Virus record (IMG/VR): IMGVR_UViG_3300005820_000005
Location: 1 to 37,156 of that record
DNA length: 37,156 nt
From: a virus
Reading direction: 5' to 3' (one strand)
Shown piece after piece: positions 15,930-23,366 of the stretch. Each line of letters starts with the position of its first letter. The stretch's first letter is position 1. The position numbers and the translations under genes are program-made. Below the pieces are notes generated by a model, which was not told where the DNA came from, made no database searches, and saw only the letters and a list, made by a program, of their open reading frames with translations.

Positions 15930-17411
15930 TTATACATCTTTTTGATAGTCCGCAGTCCGTCTCTTATTAATCAGGGTTGCTAAAAGTGCATAAGTAGAAT
16001 CGTATTTTGCTTTTCCGGTAACTGCACAGGTCAATCTTCCTGGTCCGCCCATATTTATAGGATAGGCAAGATATCTAACTAGAGGCAAATCAATTTGTAA
16101 AGTATAGTAAATATCGGGTTCAGGGGTTGCATCACATATTCCACCTATGAACTTAATCTGGAAGGCCCGTTCAGTGCCATCGAGGAAATACCCATATTCA
16201 GTTTTATTTACAAAATCGATTATAAAACTGACCGGGATAGTCCTAAAACCAGTCCTGATAATCTTCCCGGGAATAGGAGTATTATTCAAAAAAAATTTAG
16301 CTATGCAACGATTATCCCAATTCAAACTGAAACTTTCCAAATTATTGTTTTGGCTACCGCCTATAGAAATGACTGCATTTTCCCAGACAAAGGGTTTTGT
16401 GGCTTCAAGTGCTAAACTACCAATCGTATCTTGCAAACTCGCATTCTTAGCGATGATCCCGCAAGTAGCTTTTAAGATCTTATCAGTAGTAGAAAAGTTT
16501 AAAGCCAAAGTATTGATTACTGAACCTACAAACCGGAATGCTTTCCCCTGGTCCGGAAAAACCTCTAAAGTATAAGGGAAAAGTGGACAATCTACGTGAA
16601 ATTCATCGTCTGCGGTCTGCATTGGAGTAAATACATGCTGGAAAGCAATAGAAGATTCTACTCCTGTTACTACCCTTCTCACATCGTCAATCCTTAGAAT
16701 AAATTCATCCTTAGCATTAACCAGCCTTATGCCTATACTAATTACTTCATCATAATTGGTCATAGCGTCTAAGGTTATGGTGACTTCTGTCCATTCTCCT
16801 GCAGATAAAATAGAAATCTCTTTTTCTTGTTGTTTTCCGTTGGCCGCACCCGCACAAGCAGCTACTTCACTAACGATAAATTTTAAATCTGCTTTGACCA
16901 TATCAATGCTTGATTTAATCCAAATTTTAATATGGGTATCATCAGTCATATCTACTTTAGTAAAATCTTTAGTAGCTAAAAGGGTGTCCGCTGCCACGCC
17001 GTCAGGCACCAATAACTTGACAGAAGCAGAACCTTTTTTATAATCACTGCTATCAACAGTAGAAATTATATTAGCATGTCCAACCCACTTAGCCTCACAA
17101 TTCTCTAATTCGGTCTCGGTCGTCTTTGCAGCTTCTTCAGCCGCTGGTACGCCTAAAGCACCTCTTAAAAGATATCCGATACTCCAGGGATGTACTTCCA
17201 CAACGACATCACCACCGAAAGATCTTTCTCCCTGGTATGATTTCGGCTCATCAAGTATTCCCCTTTGTGCAGCACTCATAAGTTCTTCGATATTTGTAGT
17301 CAGGGATTCAGAAACAAATGGTAAGAAAATGTCACTATTCCCCGAGCCATCTCTTGTACCCCAAATTTTCTCTTTTTTAATTCCTATACGTCCTCTTTCG
17401 CCTTGTGGCAT
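15930..17411 (-). CDS. Major tail tube protein with inserted CBM-like domain
   Basis: 493 residues. The N-terminal 95 (FLPFVSESLTTNIEEL..., WSIGYLLRGALG) and C-terminal 230 residues make a phage tail-tube fold (end: MGGPGRLTCAVTGKAKYD). Between them, about residues 105-255, is a jelly-roll insertion (HANIISTVDSSDYKKGSASV ... AGEWTEVTITLD ... FILRIDDVRR) like carbohydrate-binding modules. Such domains decorate the outside of tails and help adhesion. Starts in a TAATG overlap with the gene before; AAAGGAG ribosome site. A sheath protein is unlikely since there is only one such gene. Confidence 0.75.
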   Translation of the reverse strand: MPQGERGRIGIKKEKIWGTRDGSGNSDIFLPFVSESLTTNIEELMSAAQRGILDEPKSYQGERSFGGDVVVEVHPWSIGYLLRGALGVPAAEEAAKTTETELENCEAKWVGHANIISTVDSSDYKKGSASVKLLVPDGVAADTLLATKDFTKVDMTDDTHIKIWIKSSIDMVKADLKFIVSEVAACAGAANGKQQEKEISILSAGEWTEVTITLDAMTNYDEVISIGIRLVNAKDEFILRIDDVRRVVTGVESSIAFQHVFTPMQTADDEFHVDCPLFPYTLEVFPDQGKAFRFVGSVINTLALNFSTTDKILKATCGIIAKNASLQDTIGSLALEATKPFVWENAVISIGGSQNNNLESFSLNWDNRCIAKFFLNNTPIPGKIIRTGFRTIPVSFIIDFVNKTEYGYFLDGTERAFQIKFIGGICDATPEPDIYYTLQIDLPLVRYLAYPINMGGPGRLTCAVTGKAKYDSTYALLATLINKRRTADYQKDV

Positions 17412-17599
17412 TATTTGTCAACTCCTTTCTTTTTAGATTTTCTAACTTTTACTTTTCTCTTTTTAATTAAATCAAAATAGCCGGTATCTAAATATTTCTT
17501 TGCCTTCTCTTCATCTCCGACTACTACGAATTGATTAGGTTGGAAAATACCTAATCCGGTTATCTCTAATTCGCTATTGCAGTTATATTTTAATAACAT
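17411..17599 (-). CDS. Small basic-tailed virion-region protein
   Basis: 62 residues: a beta-rich start (LLKYNCNSELEITGLGIFQP), EEKAKKYLDTGYFDL, then a strongly basic tail (KKRKVKVRKSKKKG). AAGGTGA ribosome site and TAATG overlap with the tail tube gene. Small genes of this type lie between tail terminator and tube genes in many siphophages; function unknown. Confidence 0.65.
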   Translation of the reverse strand: MLLKYNCNSELEITGLGIFQPNQFVVVGDEEKAKKYLDTGYFDLIKKRKVKVRKSKKKGVDK

Positions 17600-17613
17600 A
17601 AAATCACCTTCTT

Positions 17614-18060
17614 TTATTCCCTAGTTACAAAACTCTGTCTTAAAGTTATTTTCATATCGATCTCTACCCCTCGGAATGGATAAGAGCTAAAATCGAACCT
17701 GGTATCCGGGAAGCTGAAATACAGACATTCATTATCCAAGTCAATGTGCCCGCCAAGAGCTTTCTTTATGTCGAAATTTAAATCTAATATTCCTTTGGTA
17801 GTAGCATCGCCTGTTATCTGTTTATCGACATCAAAGACCTTCACATAACCGAATATAGTAATAGTAAAATTTATTTCTGTATTATGTGGCATCGTAACCG
17901 GTTCTTCTGGAGCATTTGTCGGTTCAAGAATCAAAACTGGAAACATATTTACCTTGATATCGTCTCTCGTGCCTGCATATACCACTTTAATATATTTTTT
18001 TAATTCTATATCCTCTTCTAATATAGATTTGACTTTATTCCAAATTGTCTCTATTTTCAT
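17614..18060 (-). CDS. Tail terminator / completion protein candidate
   Basis: 148 residues; mixed alpha/beta protein with an N-terminal helix (ETIWNKVKSILEED) and a later strand-rich part (EINFTITIFGYVKVFD ... ITLRQSF). Size, pattern and position between the gpG-like gene and the tail tube match gpU/tail terminator proteins. Translated in an ATGA overlap with the upstream gene. Confidence 0.6.
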   Translation of the reverse strand: MKIETIWNKVKSILEEDIELKKYIKVVYAGTRDDIKVNMFPVLILEPTNAPEEPVTMPHNTEINFTITIFGYVKVFDVDKQITGDATTKGILDLNFDIKKALGGHIDLDNECLYFSFPDTRFDFSSYPFRGVEIDMKITLRQSFVTRE

Positions 18061-18617
18061 TTAGTTATTTCCTCTAAATATTCGGTAAAGACTTTAACAA
18101 TATTTGTTTTATCCTCTTCCTGGAAGAGTAAAAATTTCCTTTGTGGTATCCTGGCTGTTCTGGCTTTTTGATGAACTACCATCGCAAATACATCTTCTCC
18201 TGCACTTGAAATCCAATGAAGCGCTTTTGCCTTCACTGGACGAATAGTCCTGGCCGGGATCTTAATCGAGCCACCCGTTTGGTGTTTCTTCATATAACCA
18301 ACATTAGTTCCGATCTGTACTTTTTGATTAGATACTACTTTATAGACAATAGAGCCTTTTCCTCTACCGGTATCTTGCAGGATCTTCGCCCCCCTTCCTT
18401 TTTTCCTCCGCATAGCAATAGTCATCGGGGAAAGTGGGGCCCACCTTTTAGGTCTGCCTTCTGCTCTAAAGTTTTTATCAATAGAGCTTAACATTAGAAT
18501 ACCGCATCGCTTCAAAGGGATTCTAAGATCCTTAGCCTTATTCCCAGCCTTTTTTAATAGAGCTTTTACCTTCTCATCACCTTTAACGTCATAACTGATA
18601 AATGCTCCGTTAGTCAT
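18057..18617 (-). CDS. Virion morphogenesis protein (Mu gpG / HK97 gp10-like)
   Basis: 186 residues, basic. Contains FRAEGRPKRWAPLSPMTIAM, then LQDTGRGKGSIVY and VGTNVGYMKKHQTGG-type blocks and a late IPQRKFLLF motif, all typical of the phage virion morphogenesis family (pfam05069 type), which completes head-tail joining. Its ATG overlaps the stop of the DUF1320 gene. Confidence 0.8.
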   Translation of the reverse strand: MTNGAFISYDVKGDEKVKALLKKAGNKAKDLRIPLKRCGILMLSSIDKNFRAEGRPKRWAPLSPMTIAMRRKKGRGAKILQDTGRGKGSIVYKVVSNQKVQIGTNVGYMKKHQTGGSIKIPARTIRPVKAKALHWISSAGEDVFAMVVHQKARTARIPQRKFLLFQEEDKTNIVKVFTEYLEEITK

Positions 18618-19059
18618 CGGCCAGATCCTCTAATTTATCAGGATCGGTTTTCCAATTAGTCTCATCCCTTTCATCAAAAGTCCGTTTATAATCTTTAGTA
18701 GAAGATTGAATAGCCCCCACGTCTACGGTAATACCTTCAATATGTCTCTTGCCCTCTGACATTTCTTTAAGGGTCTCTTTTGCTTCTTTATATCGATCAA
18801 TCCATTCATTAGAACTGGGCATTTTACCGGAATACAATCCCCGCATAACATAATAGGCCGCAATATCCTCGGATAAAGATTTTATTATTGCCGGCACAGT
18901 TTCCAAAGCGTCAAGGGCAGCCAATAGGTCGGATGAAAAAGCTGCCCTTATTTCTGCGTCTGCCTTAATAATAGCTTTAGCCAATAATAAAGTAGGTACA
19001 TCAGTTACCGCCATATTCAAATTAGTTAATACATCGCTTGTTTCGCAGAAATTTGCCAT
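18610..19059 (-). CDS. Head-tail connector, DUF1320 (Mu gp36-like)
   Basis: 149 residues. The order of an N-terminal ALxKADAEI helix, AIIKSLSEDIAAYYVMRGLYS, and EWIDRYKEAKETLKEMSEGKR followed by a disordered acidic tail is that of DUF1320 connectors. Clear TAGGAGA ribosome site. Confidence 0.75.
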   Translation of the reverse strand: MANFCETSDVLTNLNMAVTDVPTLLLAKAIIKADAEIRAAFSSDLLAALDALETVPAIIKSLSEDIAAYYVMRGLYSGKMPSSNEWIDRYKEAKETLKEMSEGKRHIEGITVDVGAIQSSTKDYKRTFDERDETNWKTDPDKLEDLADD

Positions 19060-19115
19060 TTATATTTCTCCTATTAAATTTAATGGGGCTGCCCCAAGAC
19101 AACCCCAAAAATCTA

Positions 19116-20045
19116 TTAAGATTGAGCTCCGAAATTGATTTTAGGCTCAATAACGAGAGCACCGTTATTATTGTCCACATTCATTGCGGATTTTTTGGCA
19201 TTTATATCGTAAGCATCTCCGCCAACGTGGAATACATAATTATCGTAAACTAGAGCATTATCATTATTATCATCTATTCCAACCCCCGCACCAGCAAGAT
19301 GAATGCGATTTCTCCTAATAACAGCTCCGGTGGCAGTACAAGTATTTTGGATATAAATTCCCGTACCTGCAGCTTTTACTGCATTGACAATTTGGTTGTC
19401 CTCTATTATTGAATTATGGCAATATTTATCTGCTCCACCATTAAATTTAATACCATAATCACAATAAAGAGCAGCACCAGTCGTAAAGCGGTTATTTTTA
19501 ATTATTGTTTCCTTGCAATCATTAAAAGAAAGTGCAGCAGCCATCGCCGCACCATCGGGAACAAATTGACAATTTTCAATAATAGAACAATTTAAAATAT
19601 TGAAATCGCAGATATCACCAGAGCCTTTGCCTACGAATCTAATATTATATAAGTGTAATCCGGAACAAATTCCGGCCATTGCAATCCCAGTTGTAGGACG
19701 TATTTCAGTAGCCTTATCTGTCCCTATATGTCCTAATCCGATCATATGACAAGAAAATGGCAATGTCTCAATATTCTCGACATAAGTGGCAGGGGCTATA
19801 ATGATATAGGTATCTACTGATTCACCGGCCCGGGTTGCTCTATATGCTGTATGTGCAGTAATGGCAGCGGTAATAGTTTTTTTGGCGTTGGCCCAGGATA
19901 ATCCGTCATTTTCATTATCGCCATTATTGCCATCAACAAACCATATTTTACTTTGTACTCCGAATACCTGAACGCCCCGGAGAAATAGATTTTTATTAAA
20001 GTGAGCATTTCCAAGAAAAATATCTTTTCTATAATGCTTATCCAA
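19116..20045 (-). CDS. Right-handed beta-helix protein in the head block
   Basis: 309 residues. TTG start at 20045, eight bases after AAAGGAG; a TTG nine bases earlier touches the ribosome site. After a short basic N-terminus comes KIWFVDGNNGDNENDGLSWA, the usual opening of pectate-lyase-like helices, then many short IIENCQF, IIKNNRF, SIIEDNQI, AVIRRNRI, LVYDNYVF turns. Such folds bind or cut polysaccharide. Next to the capsid gene it is more likely a head fibre or decoration than a tailspike. Confidence 0.75.
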   Translation of the reverse strand: MDKHYRKDIFLGNAHFNKNLFLRGVQVFGVQSKIWFVDGNNGDNENDGLSWANAKKTITAAITAHTAYRATRAGESVDTYIIIAPATYVENIETLPFSCHMIGLGHIGTDKATEIRPTTGIAMAGICSGLHLYNIRFVGKGSGDICDFNILNCSIIENCQFVPDGAAMAAALSFNDCKETIIKNNRFTTGAALYCDYGIKFNGGADKYCHNSIIEDNQIVNAVKAAGTGIYIQNTCTATGAVIRRNRIHLAGAGVGIDDNNDNALVYDNYVFHVGGDAYDINAKKSAMNVDNNNGALVIEPKINFGAQS

Positions 20046-20101
20046 TTTTTTCAACTCCTTTCAAAAAGGGGAGGAAATAAAGATCCTCCCCTTAATTTTT
20101 T

Positions 20102-21016
20102 TTAAGCCACGCAGGCCTTCATTAAATAACTGCAATCGACTGCAACTAATTTTTCATCGACTATCATAGAAGGCTCGAACCAATCACTATGTTTTACTTC
20201 TAACCGGGCTCTGCGAGTTATATTTTTCCCAACCTTAAAGGTATAACCCAGAGAGAATTTTTTAATTCCGGGCCTAGGTTCTACATAGGCAAGTAGAGCA
20301 TATTTGCCCCAAAGATAACCGTAAACTGCAGTTTGTCCCTCTTTTTTGGTGTTATAACCAGCAGCACCGATTATCACCTTGTCTACTTCAAATATACTGG
20401 CCATAAGTTCTGGAGTAACTACACCTTTTTGAACATATTTAATCCGGTCTAAAATGTCGGGATGATTTTTTAACTGGTCATAAACCTGTTTTCCTAATAA
20501 AAGTACATTTGGATTTCTAAATATCCTGCTGTGAATATCCTGTTTTCCGGTTTCAATATCACTTACAGGGTTAGAATCTGCATATACATTCCACTTAGTA
20601 GTAATGGTAGCATTGTGAGTCATGCTTGCCCCAGTCAATAAATCGACTATTCTTTTTTCTTGGGAAAGTTCAATAATATCAGTTAAAAATTCTACGGTAT
20701 CTACTTCAAGATTTAAAGGCTTGTCTGCATTATTTTTTTCTCGATCATCTATTAAATCATTTAAGGCATGTTCCTCACACTGATAAGTCCCGGTGGTTAC
20801 TTTCCAATCGACTGTTTTTGATTCGGTTTTAGGCGCCCTTAAAGTATTGGGAACTCTAAACTGATCAGCTTTAGAATCATATTTATAATATTTATCGCTT
20901 TCTTTTTTAACCGGCACAACTGGCAATAATTGTAATCCTACATAGGCAGCATTACTATATTTTTCAGAAATATTACTTAAAATTGCGTCAGTATGAACGT
21001 TACTAACATCTGGCAT
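20102..21016 (-). CDS. Major capsid protein
   Basis: 304 residues, AAAGGAG ribosome site. N-terminal DVSNVHTDAILSNISEKYSN and AYVGLQLLPVVPVKKESDKY are typical of capsid proteins in phages with a Mu-like head protease. LLGKQVYDQLKNHPDILDRI and the GVVTPELMASIFEVDKVIIG block near the C-terminus match HK97-fold capsids. Directly downstream of the decoration gene. Confidence 0.85.
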   Translation of the reverse strand: MPDVSNVHTDAILSNISEKYSNAAYVGLQLLPVVPVKKESDKYYKYDSKADQFRVPNTLRAPKTESKTVDWKVTTGTYQCEEHALNDLIDDREKNNADKPLNLEVDTVEFLTDIIELSQEKRIVDLLTGASMTHNATITTKWNVYADSNPVSDIETGKQDIHSRIFRNPNVLLLGKQVYDQLKNHPDILDRIKYVQKGVVTPELMASIFEVDKVIIGAAGYNTKKEGQTAVYGYLWGKYALLAYVEPRPGIKKFSLGYTFKVGKNITRRARLEVKHSDWFEPSMIVDEKLVAVDCSYLMKACVA

Positions 21017-21048
21017 TTAATTTCAACTCCTTTCTTTTTTAATATTTG

Positions 21049-21426
21049 TTATGTCGTAGCATAATACATGTGAGTTACTAAAACTTCTACGATATCATTT
21101 TGAGCGGTAGCCGCTTCTAAGTCTATTGCTCCGGCATAATCTTCATCAGTGGTAACCGGAGTACCAGCTCCACCGGCAATAGATTTTATAGGAACCGCTT
21201 CATCAACTGCTGCATCCATGACTAATTTACTTGTTCCTAATACTCTTACTCTGGCAGCTTCACCAACAGCAGGGGTATTTTGTAAAATACCGATAGACAC
21301 TCCGCCAACACCGCAAACAATGACAGTACCATCAGTATCGAGTGTAACAAAGTGATATTGTTTTTCAGCCATAGTCGCTGAACCACAAACTAAAGTTATA
21401 TCTAAAGCTCCAACAGCCTGACTCAT
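21049..21426 (-). CDS. Capsid decoration protein (DUF2190-like)
   Basis: 125 residues. ATG at 21426 (MSQAVGALDITL) lies seven bases after GAGGTG; a GTG three codons earlier is too close. Small beta-barrel protein with Gly/Ala/Val-rich strands and the order of DUF2190/cement proteins (VSIGILQNTPAVGEAARVRV). Stabilises the capsid surface. Confidence 0.75.
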   Translation of the reverse strand: MSQAVGALDITLVCGSATMAEKQYHFVTLDTDGTVIVCGVGGVSIGILQNTPAVGEAARVRVLGTSKLVMDAAVDEAVPIKSIAGGAGTPVTTDEDYAGAIDLEAATAQNDIVEVLVTHMYYATT

Positions 21427-21467
21427 ATTTAACACCTCTTTTCAGTTAATTATTATTTTATTAATGA

Positions 21468-22028
21468 TTATTTTTTCTTTTTTTCTTCAGTAGAATCCAG
21501 AACAGCTAAGACCGCATCATGATAGGATACATCTTTATGCTCATCTATATACTTCTGGACTTTCTTTTCTTCCGGAGTTAATTTTTCTTTACCTTCTTCT
21601 TCCTGTTCCTCTTCGCCCTTGCTTAATTCAGCAAAAATGGAGTCAGAGAAATTAGGTTGAAGCTCGATAAATTTTTCCAGTAATTCGCGCTGTGAAAGTT
21701 TGGTCTCTTTGTCATCTACCGTAAAATTGATCTTCTTTTCATCAGAAGTGGACTCTACAAGAGCCATCAAAACTTCTTTTTGTTTAGGTAGAAAACGCAT
21801 GTCTTTATCGGAGCAGTGATCATCGATAAAGGTTTTAATCTCGGAGTCCCTTTTTTCCTTAGAGATTTTGTTTAATTTTTCTTCTGCTTCTTTGGATTTT
21901 TTCTCTTCGGCTTCATACTTCTCTTTGAATCCTTTACTATCCTCTGCTTCCTTTGTGACTTTCTCAAAATCTTCCACTGCAACGAATTTCTTTCCTTCTA
22001 GTTCTGTAATTTTTACTCCGTTTGGCAT
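21468..22028 (-). CDS. Probable scaffold protein from an internal start
   Basis: In-frame ATG at 22028 (MPNGVKITELEGKK) is preceded by GGAG and GAGAG seven to eleven bases upstream. The 186-residue product is a long glutamate/lysine coiled coil with a helical C-terminal part, the make-up of capsid scaffolds. Nested protease/scaffold genes are known in Mu (I/Z) and lambda (C/Nu3). Confidence 0.55.
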   Translation of the reverse strand: MPNGVKITELEGKKFVAVEDFEKVTKEAEDSKGFKEKYEAEEKKSKEAEEKLNKISKEKRDSEIKTFIDDHCSDKDMRFLPKQKEVLMALVESTSDEKKINFTVDDKETKLSQRELLEKFIELQPNFSDSIFAELSKGEEEQEEEGKEKLTPEEKKVQKYIDEHKDVSYHDAVLAVLDSTEEKKKK

Positions 22029-23366
22029 AATGTAACTCTCTCCTTTCTTCTTTTTTTCTTCTGCTTCTCGATCCTTTGCTCTCCTATGTATTTCAGCTAA
22101 AGCAGTTTTCTTAATAGTAGCTAAATCTTGACAGGTTAATCTTATATCTTCTTGGGTCAAATTATCATCAGAAGGAGTGGCCCAAGTAGTAAGTCCATAA
22201 TCAGAAGGGTGTTCAGAAAAATCTCCTGATAATGGACTTTTTGGTCCACCTCGAGCAGGAGTATCTTCCCCACCGGGTAAATTGCAAGGTGGTTTCATTC
22301 CTGCAGCAATCATACTGACCCTTCTTACAGTTCCTCGAATCGGCCCCCCGGCTGCCGCTGAAATAGATCCACCGCCTATTTTTGAAAAATGTAATTTCCA
22401 ATTATTGCTATAATTACCCTTCATTCCTTTACTAGCATGTGTACCATATTTATTTTTAGGTGAACCTGCAAAAAATTCATCAGCTATTTGATCTATAAAT
22501 TCATGGTTCATTCCCGGGCCCGGCCTTTCGACTCTTCTCATTTGCCCGCCACATTCGGGACATTTTATTTCATTACAATGTTTATCACTGGTCATTTTAT
22601 AACCACATTCAATACATTCACAATTATATTTTTCTGCTTTTTGATATATAATTATTTGAGCTTTTTCATCACTATCATATAAAGCAGCAATATCTTTCAA
22701 ATTAGTTACCGCCGGTAGATCAGCACCTAAAAAAGCTATAGCCGAAAGGACTTTTGCATACTTTTTTTGAGTGCTGGGCTCGGTATAATCGTATAAAATT
22801 TCACTTGATATCCTTTTATATGCTCCATTTTTAATTAATTGATATAGGACCTTAGGAACTTCCTTGATATCCACTAAAATTTTATTCCCTGCCCTCTTTA
22901 ATTTAGTGATCCATCCTCCAGCAGGGAATCCCGATTTTTGTAGTAGTCCCTGTTTATCATCATGGCCCAGTTTCACTTTGGGCTTTAATTTATCGATTAT
23001 TTCATTAGTACCATTTACGATATTATCAAGATCCTCATCGGTTATTTTATGCTTATTCCATTCCCCGGTGCCAAATACCTCAACATCTTTTAATTCGTAA
23101 GTCTGGGAATAAGCTTCCCATATTGCCAATTCCATAGTATTTAGATTCCCCTGGGTTTCAGTTTTAATCCAATTACCTTCTTTGTCTTTCCTCCAACCTG
23201 CTTTTTTAAGGCCGGCCCAGGCTGTAGCATTAGCCAAACCTTCTCTTTCAGCTCTATCTTTGTATTGTTCCCAGGCATTATTAAAAATATCAATCCAGGT
23301 TTTTTGGGCTTCAGCCGGTAAACTTTTTATCCCTTCCGGGATATTACTCGGATACTTGTAAGGCAT
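21468..23366 (-). CDS. ChaB domain - head protease - scaffold fusion
   Basis: 632 residues from the ATG at 23366 (MPYKYPSNIPEGIKSLPAEA), nine bases after AAGGAG; an ATG three codons earlier abuts the site. Residues 1-62 are a ChaB domain (ending AGWRKDKEGNW). About 75-215 resemble the Mu gpI protease (ELKDVEVFGTG ... KLGHDD ... GGWITKLKRAGNKI). Then a two-CxxC zinc ribbon (CIECGYK ... CPECGGQ), a Gly/Pro-rich linker, and a coiled-coil scaffold from about 447. Cuts itself and the scaffold during head maturation. Overlaps the portal gene by 23 bases. Confidence 0.75.
   Translation of the reverse strand: MPYKYPSNIPEGIKSLPAEAQKTWIDIFNNAWEQYKDRAEREGLANATAWAGLKKAGWRKDKEGNWIKTETQGNLNTMELAIWEAYSQTYELKDVEVFGTGEWNKHKITDEDLDNIVNGTNEIIDKLKPKVKLGHDDKQGLLQKSGFPAGGWITKLKRAGNKILVDIKEVPKVLYQLIKNGAYKRISSEILYDYTEPSTQKKYAKVLSAIAFLGADLPAVTNLKDIAALYDSDEKAQIIIYQKAEKYNCECIECGYKMTSDKHCNEIKCPECGGQMRRVERPGPGMNHEFIDQIADEFFAGSPKNKYGTHASKGMKGNYSNNWKLHFSKIGGGSISAAAGGPIRGTVRRVSMIAAGMKPPCNLPGGEDTPARGGPKSPLSGDFSEHPSDYGLTTWATPSDDNLTQEDIRLTCQDLATIKKTALAEIHRRAKDREAEEKKKKGESYIMPNGVKITELEGKKFVAVEDFEKVTKEAEDSKGFKEKYEAEEKKSKEAEEKLNKISKEKRDSEIKTFIDDHCSDKDMRFLPKQKEVLMALVESTSDEKKINFTVDDKETKLSQRELLEKFIELQPNFSDSIFAELSKGEEEQEEEGKEKLTPEEKKVQKYIDEHKDVSYHDAVLAVLDSTEEKKKK

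Noticed and set aside
15930-17411. Tail sheath
   Set aside because: Length is explained by an inserted domain; there is no separate tube gene or other contractile-tail component.
19814-20014. 66-codon minus-strand ORF inside the beta-helix gene
   Set aside because: Out-of-frame shadow of the real gene.
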